Positions 32,851 through 42,600 of a stretch of 64,000 bases of DNA are shown piece after piece (position 1 is the stretch's first letter; each line of letters opens with the position of its first letter). The notes beneath the pieces are model-generated. The model saw only the letters and a program-made list of their open reading frames with translations, was not told the DNA's origin and ran no database searches. The stretch lies in contig NW_026622930.1 in the NCBI RefSeq assembly GCF_023065955.2, positions 19,135,449 to 19,199,448 of the forward strand, given 5' to 3'. A program made the position numbers and the translations under genes. The DNA comes from Ursus arctos. Taxonomy: Eukaryota; Chordata; Mammalia; Carnivora; Ursidae.

Positions 32851-34086
32851 TCTAAAATCTGTCATCTTTAACAATTGCCTAAATAATAAGAAATCCTTAA
32901 AAATTTGTGCTTGTATTTATAAAATTCTGCTGAACTTTGTTTTCTACCACTGAAAGAGCAGTGGTGGTGGTGATGTATGCTTATAATTATATAAATAAAT
33001 AATATAATACTTATACTTATGAAGTACTATTTCTTGTAAAATCTCATCCTGTATTAAAGTTTATGAATCCAATTTATTGGTAACACAATAACTACAAGTG
33101 AAAGATAATTTAAACATTTTTCAATTCAGCTGGTTCAAGTCATTTACATAGGAAATTCACTTATCTCTTACCTCGACCCTTTTTATTGTTAAATGGAGCA
33201 GTTCTCATTTTAATAAAACTCATTTTAATAAATCAGTTGAGATATTACAATTACTGTTCTAGTTCAAGGTTAAAAATGCATGCAAAAAAGGGATGGCAAA
33301 TTATTCTTTATCCACAATAGCCCCAACAAGTTTGAATGAAGAATGTCAGTGACAGAAGCCACCACAACCCACAACCACTGAAGCCAGTTATCGACCATGT
33401 ATTTTCATGTTATATATATTCATAACAGAACTGTAAGTTGGAAAACAGTCAGGCGGTCCATGGTATCTGTTGGTTTTTTTCATACTTACTCATTTGTATT
33501 GAATAATCAGCACACTTTAACTTCTTTTAAAAAATTCTGTGAAAGAGATTCATTTTCAGTTGTGTTTACACAGGTTTGAATTGGAACACTGTTTTTTTAA
33601 AAATGACAGATGTCATTAAAATGTCATTTTCCTTTTTTTTTGTTTACAATTTAAAATATATTTTCTAGCTAAGCAGCTAGATCTATCTTTGAGAATCAAG
33701 GATTAAACATGACCACAGTTATTAAAAATTAACAATTTCTTCATTGATTGAACTTTCTGATAATAGCACCGAACATGTGCTCTTTTGACATGTCACTTAC
33801 AGCATAAATTAAGATAAGTCAATATTCACTTGAATGCCTACAAAGATTACAGTTGCATCAGAGAAGGTAAAAGCACGCAAAACAACAAAAACAACAAACA
33901 AACAAAAACGGATAAATTGGAATTGGTTCAATGTGCATTCAAGTTCCATTTGCTTCAACTTAAAGCCAGAAGCCAATAACTGTTAACATCTATGTCAACC
34001 ATTTCGTTGCGATTTCATTCTTAAGTAGCTAAGCACCATAGAATTTATTATGTTACCTTTAATTGATCCAGAAAGTCGACTGAAAT
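32851..34086. other. No recognised feature
   Basis: Unique AT-rich DNA with an (AAC)n/(AAAC)n patch at 33879-33907. No repeat family or gene recognised. Confidence 0.45.
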
Positions 34087-34490
34087 AAAAAATCACTGCA
34101 CAAAATGTTCTCCATCCCATGTAGCATAGATAATATTTTTTTCTTTGTCTATGGAAGCTAGCTCACTTATTTTAAGCGAAGCCCTAATTTGTAAGGAGGT
34201 TAGTAACAGTAATTCTGCTTTGCCCAGTGGGCCATAGCTGTCTTCTTTGACCATGACAAGCAACATGTTATTTACAATAGAAATTGTAAAATGGAATTCC
34301 TCTTTTATCATTTTTATAATAGTTGTATTTAAATTAGTTATGTTTAGCCTTTGTCTCACCTACAATAGAAATGGAAGGTATAGGGTCATACATGCTTTAT
34401 CCATTTTCATATATCCAGTAACAAGCATGGTGTGTTTTACACGACAAAACTCTTTTTTTGTTAAAAAAGAGTACACTGGGGCAAGAATTT
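34087..34490 (-). other. Unassigned frame with one internal stop (possible relic)
   Basis: On the minus strand one reading frame runs from about 34488 to the TGA at 34093-34095. A single TAG at 34360-34362 interrupts it. The lower part (88 codons) has soluble-protein-like composition, including LLLLTSLQIRASLKISELAS and a C-terminal IIYATWDGEHFVQ. There is no ATG at the start of that part (GTG follows the TAG). I recognise no family. The TAG/GTGAGA junction resembles both a 3' and a 5' splice signal, so an exon or a decayed retrocopy are both conceivable, but in AT-rich DNA of this size chance is quite possible. Confidence 0.2.
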
Positions 34491-36654
34491 AAATGAGTCA
34501 GTATAAAACCAATCTAAAACACTAGCAAGCAATTAAAATGAAGACCCTAATAATCAGGAAAGTGTGTCAGTCTATGAGGGTACAGGTATTAAAAATCTCC
34601 CATAACAGCTTCCATTGACGTACATCACATATAACAGTCATGGACAAAATGATGAATGTAGAGTTAACAACCAGCAGAAAATTTCTAAAAGGGATTTAAA
34701 ATCCACTTCTAGGGAATCCCTTTCATCCAAAGCAGAACATTTTATATCAGAAATTCACAAAAGTTTCCCCTTTGGCACCAGTCAGTGTGGTTCTATAATA
34801 TCCAAGATTTCCAAGGTTAGCTAGGAAAAAGGAATTCGTGTAATCAGCCAGGGAACGCTACCTGGTTGTGCAAAGTGAACTGCATTATACAAGGGAAGGA
34901 ATAGCCCCTCGACGAGCTTCCACAAATAAAAGGCACATCAGCTTGCTCAGAAATGAATTCTTCATTAAATGAAAATGAAAATGTCTTACATCTGAATACA
35001 TTTATAATTGCATATTACATTTAGAATAAATATTTTATTTTTAAAAACCTGGAAACATTTAAAACTAAATACAGGCATATAGTTTATCAGCTAATACTGA
35101 TAAAAGGCAGATGTTATATAAGACATACTCTTGTATAGCACTCTATGGTTTCAGCCTAAAGTAACACCCTAAGGTCCTTGGTAACATCTAGATGCTAGGA
35201 TATCTGTATTTATATCACTTAGCAGAAGGTGGTTGGGTGATTCCATTATTAGCTCTGTGCAACTCTATAGTTCTACAAGATAGTTGTATATTTTAGAAAT
35301 TCAGTCTTTCATAACTGAGCATCTGAGAATTATGCCTACTTTACTCCATAATATAATTCAATTAGATTAAAGGATAGACTTCATTTTGTTTTGGCTCATC
35401 TACGAAAAATAAAACACGTGAAAAAAAATAAGAAAAATATTCAGACTTACTCAGGAAAATCACTGTGGCCACAATATGGTTTCTGGCATGTCAAAAAACT
35501 ATTTTCATGAGCTAATTTACTTAAAGCTTAAAATTTTTAAGACTACAATAAGCTTGTAATTGGTTAGAAAAAAAGATGAGTGGGTGATTACACATAGCCT
35601 CACGTGCACATACAAGCTTTGAAATATGCTCATCTTTTTTTGCATTTTATTATACGAAGTCAAGGGATCAAGTTGCACAGTAACTTTTTCAGGAGCTTTA
35701 CATGATAAAAGCTGTGACCCTATGCTCTGGCAGCAAACGAAAGAAATGTGAAATCCAGAGTTTCAAATAGTGTTATTTATAAAGAATCAATAGTGCTAAC
35801 TTTTACAGAATGGATGAAATCTGCAGATATTCTTCTTAGGAAATTACAGTAAAAGAAACCTGATTATTATTGGATATTTAAGTACGACTGCACAAGAAAT
35901 CTTTGTGTTTGTTTCTGCTTCCTAGAACTTTAAAACACAAGAGATTTCATTTAATTTGCCTTATTCCTCATTCTTGCTGGTAATAATGTCTAGAAACTCT
36001 CTTGTTAATCTCTCTAATGTCAATTTCACAGACAGTGCTAACCAAATATTATTGTATTTCACCAGGTAAATTCTATTACGAGAGACTTAGCATCCACTTT
36101 AATTTTCAGTAATTCTTCCCAGGTAATATCGAAGGTTCCTATACTAAAAACACGATGAGCAAATTCTATAGCAGTTCATTTATGCCAAAGGCATAAAAGT
36201 TCCTGAAAGCTAGCTGGATCCAGAAACTGTTTTCTTCAGATACTTGTATTTACCATTTTTTAGTTGACATTTAGAAAGTACTCCTCAATGCTCTGGGAAA
36301 ATAATTTAATTTTTTAAAAAAATCTTAAAAACCTCCAAGTTCTCTCAGCCCACCTTATCTCATTAAAGTTTTCCCTTACAAAATGACCACACTATCTTGG
36401 GGCAATACATTTTCTAGCAATATTTCTTATTAAAGTGGACAATATTTAAAAGTCATTTTAAACATATGGTAGCCAGATTGTTGTTCGTATACAAATCACA
36501 AAAAACTAAAGGTACTATAAATGGTTGTGCCCATCTCTCTTTTAAGTTGCTTGACTCTCAAGGTACAAAGTTAAACTCATTAAGACTTGGCTCAAGATGA
36601 GCTGTGTAAAGGAATTTAGTTAGAGAAAATATTTAAGAGAGAAAAGCATTATGC
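34491..36654. other. Unique sequence, essentially free of recognisable repeats
   Basis: I see no SINE, LINE or LTR landmarks across more than 2 kb, nor a convincing open frame. Such stretches can hold conserved non-coding elements, but nothing in the sequence itself proves it. Confidence 0.4.
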
Positions 36655-37930
36655 ATTCATTCAATCAGTCTGTCATTCCGTCATTATTCTTCTAAGAGTA
36701 TGTGGTATAGTCTTTTTCCTTCTTGCACTTTATATTTTAGGAAGGCCGAGGATAAAAAAAAAATAAAAAACAAATACATAAATAAGATAATGTCAAGTAA
36801 TGATAAGTAGTAGTATGCTTATGCGAAGACAGGATAAATAGGAGTGACTCTTGTGGACCAGGTGGATAAGTGAAGAAGTCGCTATTTGAGCAGAGACATG
36901 CTTGAGGTAAGGGGGTGAGGCTTGCATTTTTCTAGAGAAAGAGATTTTCAGGGAGAGTTGGAAACATACTCTGCATACGTGAAGAACAGAAAAGAGGCTA
37001 AGTGGTTGAAATACAGTGAGCAAAATGGGGAAAAAGTGAGGGATGGAGTCTGAGTGGAGACTGGACCATGTAGAGAAGATTGGTTGCCTGAAAGGAACTG
37101 GAGTAACTTAAGACATGTAGAAACAAAACTCTTACATTAAAACAGTCACACTGACTACACCGTAGGAAAGAAAAGACTATAGGAAGAAACAAAATGCCAA
37201 AAGTGAGACAAATTAGTAGACATCTGAATAATCAAGACAAGAGATGGTTGGCAGGTTGGTTGGGGTAGCAGCAGTAAAAGTGATAAAAATATATTTGGAG
37301 TATATTTCAGTGCAGTGTCATTTTCTAAAATTGAAAATACTTGGAAAAGAACAGGTATGAGTCTAAATATCACACATTAGCCTAATGCCATATTCAGACT
37401 AAGATGTTCCCTAGATCTAAATAGGAATGTCAAGCAGGTAGATAGGTGAATATAGAAGTCCAAGCAGGACTTTAAAATTGAGAAGTCTTTTCTTTTTAAA
37501 GCTACACGTCCCAGGGAAAATGAGTATAAAGAGAAAAAAAGAGATCTAAGTTCTAAGCCCTGAAGCACTATAATATTTAAAGACCGGAAAAGGAAGGAGG
37601 ATTCCTGCAAAGACTAATGCAGAGTGGTCACTGAGACAGGAAGAATGTTACAAGTCTGTGGTGACCTAAAATCCAAATTAAAAAAAAAAAAGTATTTAAA
37701 GAAAGATAGCTAATCAACTGCTGTAGAATCATCAAGTATGACGACTGAGAATTGGTCACTGGGTCACTGGGCTTGGCAACATGTAGACACCAAAATATTA
37801 ATAAAGGAGAGTTTTTGGAGTTTATTGGGAAGACAATCAGACTGGTGTGGACATCAAAAACAGCTGAAGGCTGAAACATTTGTAGACTACTCAAGGTATA
37901 ACTGACAAACAACTGCATATAGCATGGTCT
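36655..37930. mobile_element. Ancient GA-rich interspersed repeat, family not assigned
   Basis: Matches, in order, the phrases of an old widespread mammalian repeat I know by sequence but cannot name with certainty: GACTCTTGTGGACCAGGTGG, GGCTAAGTGGTTGAAATACA, TGGAGACTGGACCATGTAGA, AATGTCAAGCAGGTAGATAG, GTTCTAAGCCCTGAAGCACT, GTATGACGACTGAGAATTGG, TGGGCTTGGCAACATGTAGA. The five minus-strand frames between 36793 and 37933 are all reverse readings of it and are not genes. Confidence 0.6.
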
Positions 37931-38440
37931 CATTAAAAATGCTGGCCTTACTACTGGACAGAATAGTTTGTATTTTTAAGTTTTCATCTTCAACCAGAAA
38001 ATTAATCATGAAAGTAAATAGATTATAACGTATTTTGACCAACAAAACTAAACATATGAAATTGTAATTGATTTGAGGAATGTCAAATTCAATTTATCAG
38101 TCATACAAAAAGAGAACACAAAGATGAAAGTTTAATTTAAGAATGTTTTGAAAACTGTATTACACATCATGAGTGACTGGATCTTTAAAGGATGAACTAT
38201 ATGAAAAGTCACATTCCTTTTTTAATAATGTCTCTACTGTCTTCAAAAGTGCTGTCTGCAAGAGTTCAACTGAATGTTTCTTAGAGTTAGAATGTAGAGA
38301 TTTAATTTTTGGACTTAAAATTACTTAGGATTGTAACTGGCTTCTTTCATGGCTAAATCCAAGAGAAGTTTTAAAATATTCTTCTTGAAATTCATCTACT
38401 CTTTCTTCAAACTAGATCTTCTCCTTGGGGTGTCTTTCCT
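37931..38440. other. No recognised feature
   Basis: Unique AT-rich DNA between two repeat blocks. Confidence 0.5.
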
Positions 38441-38965
38441 ACTATAATATTCATGAGAAACGTATTTTTCCAGTTTTCTTGAGGTATGATTGATAAATAA
38501 AATTGTAGTATGTTTAAAGTATATGACATAATGACTTGATATATGTACACATTGTGAAAAGATTCCCACAACTGAATTAGCAAATCCATCACTTCACATA
38601 TTTACTTTTTTTTTTTTTTTTGGTGAGAACACTTGGGTTCTACTCTCAGCAAATTTCAATTACACAACACAGTATTATCAATGACAGTCACCATGTTACA
38701 CATTAGATCTTCAAAATTTATTCATCTTTTAACTAAGAGTTTGTTATCTTTAACCAGACCACCCCATCCTCCAGCCACTGGTAACCACCAATCTACTTTG
38801 GTCTCTAGGAGTTTGATTTTTTTTTTTTTTTAATTCCACATATAAGTGATACCATGCTGCAATTCTTTAACTGTCTTTCCCTTTCTGGCTTATTTCACTT
38901 AGCATAAAGTCCTCCAGGTTCATCCATGTTGTTGGAAATGGCAGATTTGCTTCTTTTTTAAGGAT
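38441..38965 (-). mobile_element. L1 LINE 3' UTR (L1MA/MB-like), antisense
   Basis: Reverse-complement L1 3' landmarks: CTTGAGGTATGATTGATAAA, GTGAGAACACTTGGGTTCTA, CAGTCACCATGTTACACATT, CCAGCCACTGGTAACCACCA, CCACATATAAGTGATACCAT, CTTATTTCACTTAGCATAAA, GTCCTCCAGGTTCATCCATG. It holds two T runs (38608-38624, 38817-38832). It stops at about 38965 inside the phrase that should lead to 'ggctgaataatattccattg'. Confidence 0.9.
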
Positions 38966-39446
38966 AAATAATATATAACATACATATAAAAAATACATAA
39001 AGTCTCTTCATTTAAAAAATATGTATATTTTCACCAGATTTTTCCTTACTCAGTTTCAGTTTATCATGGTAAGTAATGTAATTGTGTGTAATTATTAAGA
39101 CTGAAATAAGGCAGAGGAACAGGAGACCCTATGTAATATGATTATATTAAGTTAAATATTCTAATGTTCTTTCTTTTTTATTTTTGAGAGAGAGAGTGCA
39201 CATATGTGTGAGTGAGCAGCGGAGGGGTGGGGTACAGACAGCGATACAGAGAATCTTATACAGGCTCCACACCCAGCATGGAGCCTGACGTGGGGCTCAA
39301 TCTTACCACCCTGAGATCATGACCTGAGCTGAAATCACGAGAGAACACTTAACCAGCTGAGCCCCCCAGGCACCCATCTAATGTTCTTTTCTAACTGGGA
39401 AGTGTAACATTATATAATGAAGTATATTCTAGTAAATACAGAAGAG

Positions 39447-39448
<2 letters not shown>
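38966..39448. other. Insertion interrupting the L1 (unassigned, with a SINE inside)
   Basis: The L1 3' UTR is broken at about 38965 and resumes at about 39449. The interval carries AT-rich sequence I cannot assign plus the SINE at 39160-39390. It may be a diverged internal L1 stretch or a separate insertion. Confidence 0.45.
39160..39390 (-). mobile_element. Can-SINE, minus, with TSD
   Basis: Antisense SINE: TTTTTATTTTTGAGAGAGAG, CAGCATGGAGCCTGACGTGG, GCTCAATCTTACCACCCTGA, GATCATGACCTGAGCTGAAA, head GCTGAGCCCCCCAGGCACCC. Flanked by TCTAATGTTCTTT at 39160-39172 and 39377-39389. An older copy with few CpGs. Confidence 0.93.

Positions 39449-39495
<47 letters not shown>
39449..39495. repeat. 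(CA)n microsatellite inside L1 3' UTR
   Basis: About 23 uninterrupted CA units, followed directly by GTGTCATATTTTCTTTATCC, which is L1 sequence. A microsatellite lies at the equivalent L1 position at 42161-42194. Confidence 0.97.
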
Positions 39496-39498
<3 letters not shown>

Positions 39499-40531
39499 TC
39501 ATATTTTCTTTATCCATTGACCCATTGATGAACACTTAGGTTGTTTCCCTATCTTGCCTATTGTGAATAATGCTGCAATGAACAGGAGTACTGATATCTC
39601 CTCCAGATTCTGATTTCATTTCCTTTGGATACATCCAGAATAGATTACTGGATCATATAGTAGTTTTATTTTTAACATCTGAGGAACTGAGGAACTTTAA
39701 AACTGTGTTGATAGTCGCTGTACCAGTTTATATTCCCACCGATGGTGGGGGAAAAAAGTCTATTCAGGTTCTTTCTCCATTTTTTAAATTAGGGTATTTG
39801 TTTGATTTTTTTGTTTTTCTATTGAGTTGTATGAGTCCCCTGTGTATTTTGAATATTAACCTCTTTTTGGATATGAGGTTTACAAATATTTTCTCACATT
39901 CCATAGGTTGCCTTTTCATTCTATTGATGGTTTCCTTTGCTGTGCAGAAGATTTTTAGTTTGATGTTGTCTTTATTTTTGCTTTGGTTGCCTTTGTTTTT
40001 GGTGTCAAATCCAAAAAATCACTGACAAGACCAATGTCCAGGGGCTCACCCCATGTTTTTTGTAGGAGTTTCATGGTTTAAGGTCTTACATTCAAGTTTT
40101 TAATCCATTTGGAGTTGATTTTTATGTGATTTAACACAGGGGTCCAGTATCATTCTTTTCCATGTGGCTATCCATTTTTTCCTGTACTATTTATTGAAGA
40201 GAATACCCTTTCTCCATTGTATATTCTTGATGCCTTTGTCAAAAATTAACAATGTATGTGTGAGCTTATTTCTGGACTCCTGTTCTTGTTTTATGTCCAT
40301 ACCATACTGTTTTGATTACTATAGCTTTGTAATACAGTTTGAAATCAGGAAATGTTATGCTTTGCTCTTCTTTCTCAAGATTGCTTTCATATTTGGGGTT
40401 TTGTGTGGTTCCATATGAATTTTAAGATTTTTTTTCTATTTCTGTGAAAAATGCCATTAGAATTTTGATACGGATTGCACTGAAGCTGTAGATTGTTTTG
40501 GGGTAGTATGAACATTTTAACAATATGAAAT
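39496..40531 (-). mobile_element. L1 LINE 3' UTR and ORF2 3' half, antisense
   Basis: Continues the L1 at 38441: GATGAACACTTAGGTTGTTT, GGATCATATAGTAGTTTTAT, then a jump at about 39750 (some 200 bp of L1 appear deleted), then TATTGAGTTGTATGAGTCCC, TTGCCTTTTCATTCTATTGA, CTTTGCTGTGCAGAAGATTT, GGTGTCAAATCCAAAAAATC, CCATACTGTTTTGATTACTA and TGTGAAAAATGCCATTAGAA. In the minus reading this is the ORF2 C-terminal region, interrupted by stops. Plus frames 39705-40418 are shadows. Confidence 0.92.
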
Positions 40532-40590
40532 CTTCCAGGAAATGAAATTAAGAAAACAATCCCATTTACAATTGCACTCTCACAATTGCA
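40532..40590 (+). mobile_element. Short L1 ORF2 fragment in the opposite (sense) orientation
   Basis: GGAAATGAAATTAAGAAAAC and AATCCCATTTACAATTGCA read as L1 ORF2 in the plus direction, although the L1 on both sides reads minus. In an intact L1 this segment lies only a short way upstream of the point where the left block stops. Next to it ACAATTGCACT is duplicated (40568-40578; 40582-40592). Confidence 0.75.
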
Positions 40591-40592
40591 CT

Positions 40593-40677
40593 GCTCTACA
40601 GAGCTCTACAGAGACAGCGCCAGGGAAAGTGAGAGCCAGATGGACCCCGGAGAGCTCTTTGCCTTGCTGAGGAAATT
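40593..40677. other. Unassigned junction sequence with a 10-bp tandem duplication
   Basis: GCTCTACAGA is repeated in tandem (40593-40602; 40603-40612), followed by a moderately GC-rich segment (CAGCGCCAGGGAAAGTGAGA; GATGGACCCCGGAGAGCTC) that I cannot match to L1, SINE or LTR. It leads straight into the purine tract and may be the end of another retrotransposed sequence whose A-tail seeded the tract. Confidence 0.55.
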
Positions 40678-40929
40678 AAAAAAGGAAAAGAAGAGAAGAG
40701 AGAGAAGAGAAGAGAAGAGAAGAGAAGAGAAGAGAAGAGAAGAGAAGAGAAGAGAAGAGAAGAGAAGAGAAGAGAAGAGAAGAGAAGAGAAGAGAAGAGA
40801 AGAGAAGAGAAGAGAAGAAGAGAAGAGGAGAGAAGAGGAGAGAAGAGAAAAAAAAAAGAAAAGAGAAAAGAAAAGAAAAGAAAAGAAAAGAAAAGAAAAG
40901 AAAAGAAAGAAAAGAAAAGAAAAGAAAAG
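40678..40929. repeat. 252-nt uninterrupted purine tract, (AAGAG)n then (AAAAG)n
   Basis: No pyrimidine occurs on the plus strand from 40678 to 40929. The first part is dominated by the pentamer AAGAG (about 40690-40818), a mixed AAGAGG/AAG portion follows, then the pentamer AAAAG from about 40858. The frames on both strands (40586-41002 plus, 40596-41009 minus) are translations of it, not genes. Confidence 0.98.
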
Positions 40930-40935
40930 TTGGTT

Positions 40936-42140
40936 ATATGTTTCTGGGAATTTATTAATTTCTTCTGGGTTATCAAATTTGTTTGCACATAATTGTTCCT
41001 AATAGTCACTTAAGATCTTTAATACTTTTGTTGTCTGTTGTAAATGTCTCCTCTTTTATTTCTTCTTTTTTTCCCCTTTTTTTCAGAGAGAGAGAGAGCA
41101 TGAGGGCACACCAGTGGTGGGGACAGGCAGAGGGAGAGGAAGAGAGAGAGAATCCAGGCAGTCCCCACAACCAACGTGGAGCCTGATGCAGGGTTCAATC
41201 TCATGACCCTGAGATCATGACCTGAGCCAAAATCAAGAGTCAGATGCTTAACTGACTGATCTACCCAGGTGCCCCTCCTCTTTCATTTCTGATATTATTT
41301 GAGTCCTCTCTTTTTTTCTTAGTCTAGCTAAAGGTTCGTGAATTTTGTTTATCTTTTCAAAAAGCCAGCTCTTAATTTCACTGATCTTTTCTATTGCCTT
41401 TCTAGTCTCTATTTCACTTACTTCTGCTCTGATCTTTGTTATTTTCTTCCTTTTACTAACTTGGGGCTTAGTCTGTTCTTTTTTCTGATTGTTTTAGGTG
41501 GAATATAAAATTGTTTATTTGAATTCCTTCTTTTTTCTTAATACGTGTGTTTATCATTATAACCTTCCCTCTTCCAACTGCTTTTAGTGCATCTCACAAG
41601 TTTTGATATATTCTGTTTTCATTTTCACTTATCTCAAGACATTTTTTTTAATTTTTCTTGTGATTTCTTCTTTGACCCACTGGCTATTCAGGAGAATGTT
41701 GTTTAATCTGTAGGTATTTGTAAACTTTCCAGTTTTCTTACTATAATTGATTTCTAGTTTCATACCATTGTGCTCATAAAAGATTTCTGGTAAAATTTCA
41801 ATCTTCCTAAGACTTGTTTTGTGGCCTAGTATGTGCTCTATCCTGGAGAATGTTCCATGTGTATGTGAGAAGAATTTGTATTCTGCTGCTGTTTTATGGA
41901 ATGTACTGTATATGTCTGTTAGGTCCATCAGATCTAATGACTACTTTATGTTCAGTGTTTCCATATTGATTTTCTGTCTGCATAATCTACTGTTGAAAAT
42001 GAGGCATGTAAGTCCTTTACTATTATTGTATTATTGTCTATTCCTCCTTTCAGATCTGTTAGTATTTGCTTTATACATTCAGGTATTTTGATATTGGGTG
42101 TATGAGGGACTTGATTTGCCTTCAAAATTCTACCTCCCAT
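40936..42140 (-). pseudogene. L1 ORF2 5' part (endonuclease to RT N-terminus), antisense, broken
   Basis: L1 ORF2 in reverse: GTTATATGTTTCTGGGAATT, TTTAATCTGTAGGTATTTGT, TCCTGGAGAATGTTCCATGT, GTCCATCAGATCTAATGACT. The minus frames 41629-41928 and 41952-42140 are endonuclease-like: EHILGHKTS resembles the L1 'DHILG' motif and NTIIVKDLH sits where 'IIVGDFN' is expected, so key positions are lost. ORF2 codes for the L1 endonuclease/reverse transcriptase; this copy is dead. About 1 kb of ORF2 is missing between it and the block ending at 40531. A SINE interrupts it at 41064-41274. Confidence 0.9.
41048..41290 (-). mobile_element. Can-SINE inserted in L1, minus
   Basis: GAGAGAGAGAGAGCATGAGG, AACGTGGAGCCTGATGCAGG, TTCAATCTCATGACCCTGAG, GATCATGACCTGAGCCAAAA, GACTGATCTACCCAGGTGCC. 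Flanks CTCCTCTTTTATTTCT (41048-41063) and CTCCTCTTTCATTTCT (41275-41290) match at 15 of 16 positions, and the L1 phrase continues across the insertion. Confidence 0.94.
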
Positions 42141-42600
42141 TTTATGACTGAGTGGTATTTCTGTGTGTGTGTGTGTGTGTGTGTGTGCGCGTGTATTTCA
42201 CATTTTCTTTACTCATTTATCAATGGACGCTCTTAGGTGTTCCATTACTTGGCTCTTGTCAAAAAATGCAATGAACACGGAGATTCATATTATCTTTTTT
42301 GAGTCAGTGTTTTCATTTTCTTTGGGTAAATACCCAGAAGTAGAATTACTAGATCATATGATAGTCTATTTTTAATTTTTTGAGACACCTCCATGCTGTT
42401 TTCCACAGTGGCTGCACCAATTTACATTCCCACAAATAGTGCAAAAGGGTTCCCTTTTTTCTACATTCTCACCAACACTTGTTATTTCTTGTCCTTGTGC
42501 CACTAGCCATTCTAACAGGTGTGAAGTGATATCTCACAGTTGGTTTTGATTTGCATTTCCCTGATGATTAGTAATGTTGAAAACCTTTTCATGTATCTAC
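42141..42600 (-). mobile_element. Second L1 LINE 3' fragment, antisense
   Basis: A new copy starts within the 3' UTR: TTTATGACTGAGTGGTATTT, the TG microsatellite, CACATTTTCTTTACTCATTT, TGGGTAAATACCCAGAAGTA, CCACAGTGGCTGCACCAATT, TCTAACAGGTGTGAAGTGAT, TTGCATTTCCCTGATGATTA. It contains the stretch that is deleted from the first copy at about 39750, showing it is a different insertion. It directly abuts the ORF2 5' block. Confidence 0.9.
42161..42194. repeat. (TG)n microsatellite inside L1 3' UTR
   Basis: Thirteen or so TG units, then CGCG TGT, then ATTTCACATTTTCTTTACTC (L1). Same L1 location as the CA array at 39449-39495. Confidence 0.96.

Noticed and set aside
39705..40418. Plus-strand hydrophobic frames of 106 and 84 codons
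   Set aside because: They are reverse readings of L1 ORF2/3' UTR; the hydrophobic look comes from T-rich antisense L1.
40586..41009. 138- and 137-codon frames on opposite strands (Lys/Glu/Arg-rich and Phe/Ser/Leu-rich)
   Set aside because: Both are translations of the AAGAG/AAAAG purine tract, where stop codons are naturally missing.
41629..42140. Possible functional L1 endonuclease
   Set aside because: Split over frames, with the conserved GDFN-type motif replaced, a SINE inserted and the 3' part of ORF2 missing: a dead copy.
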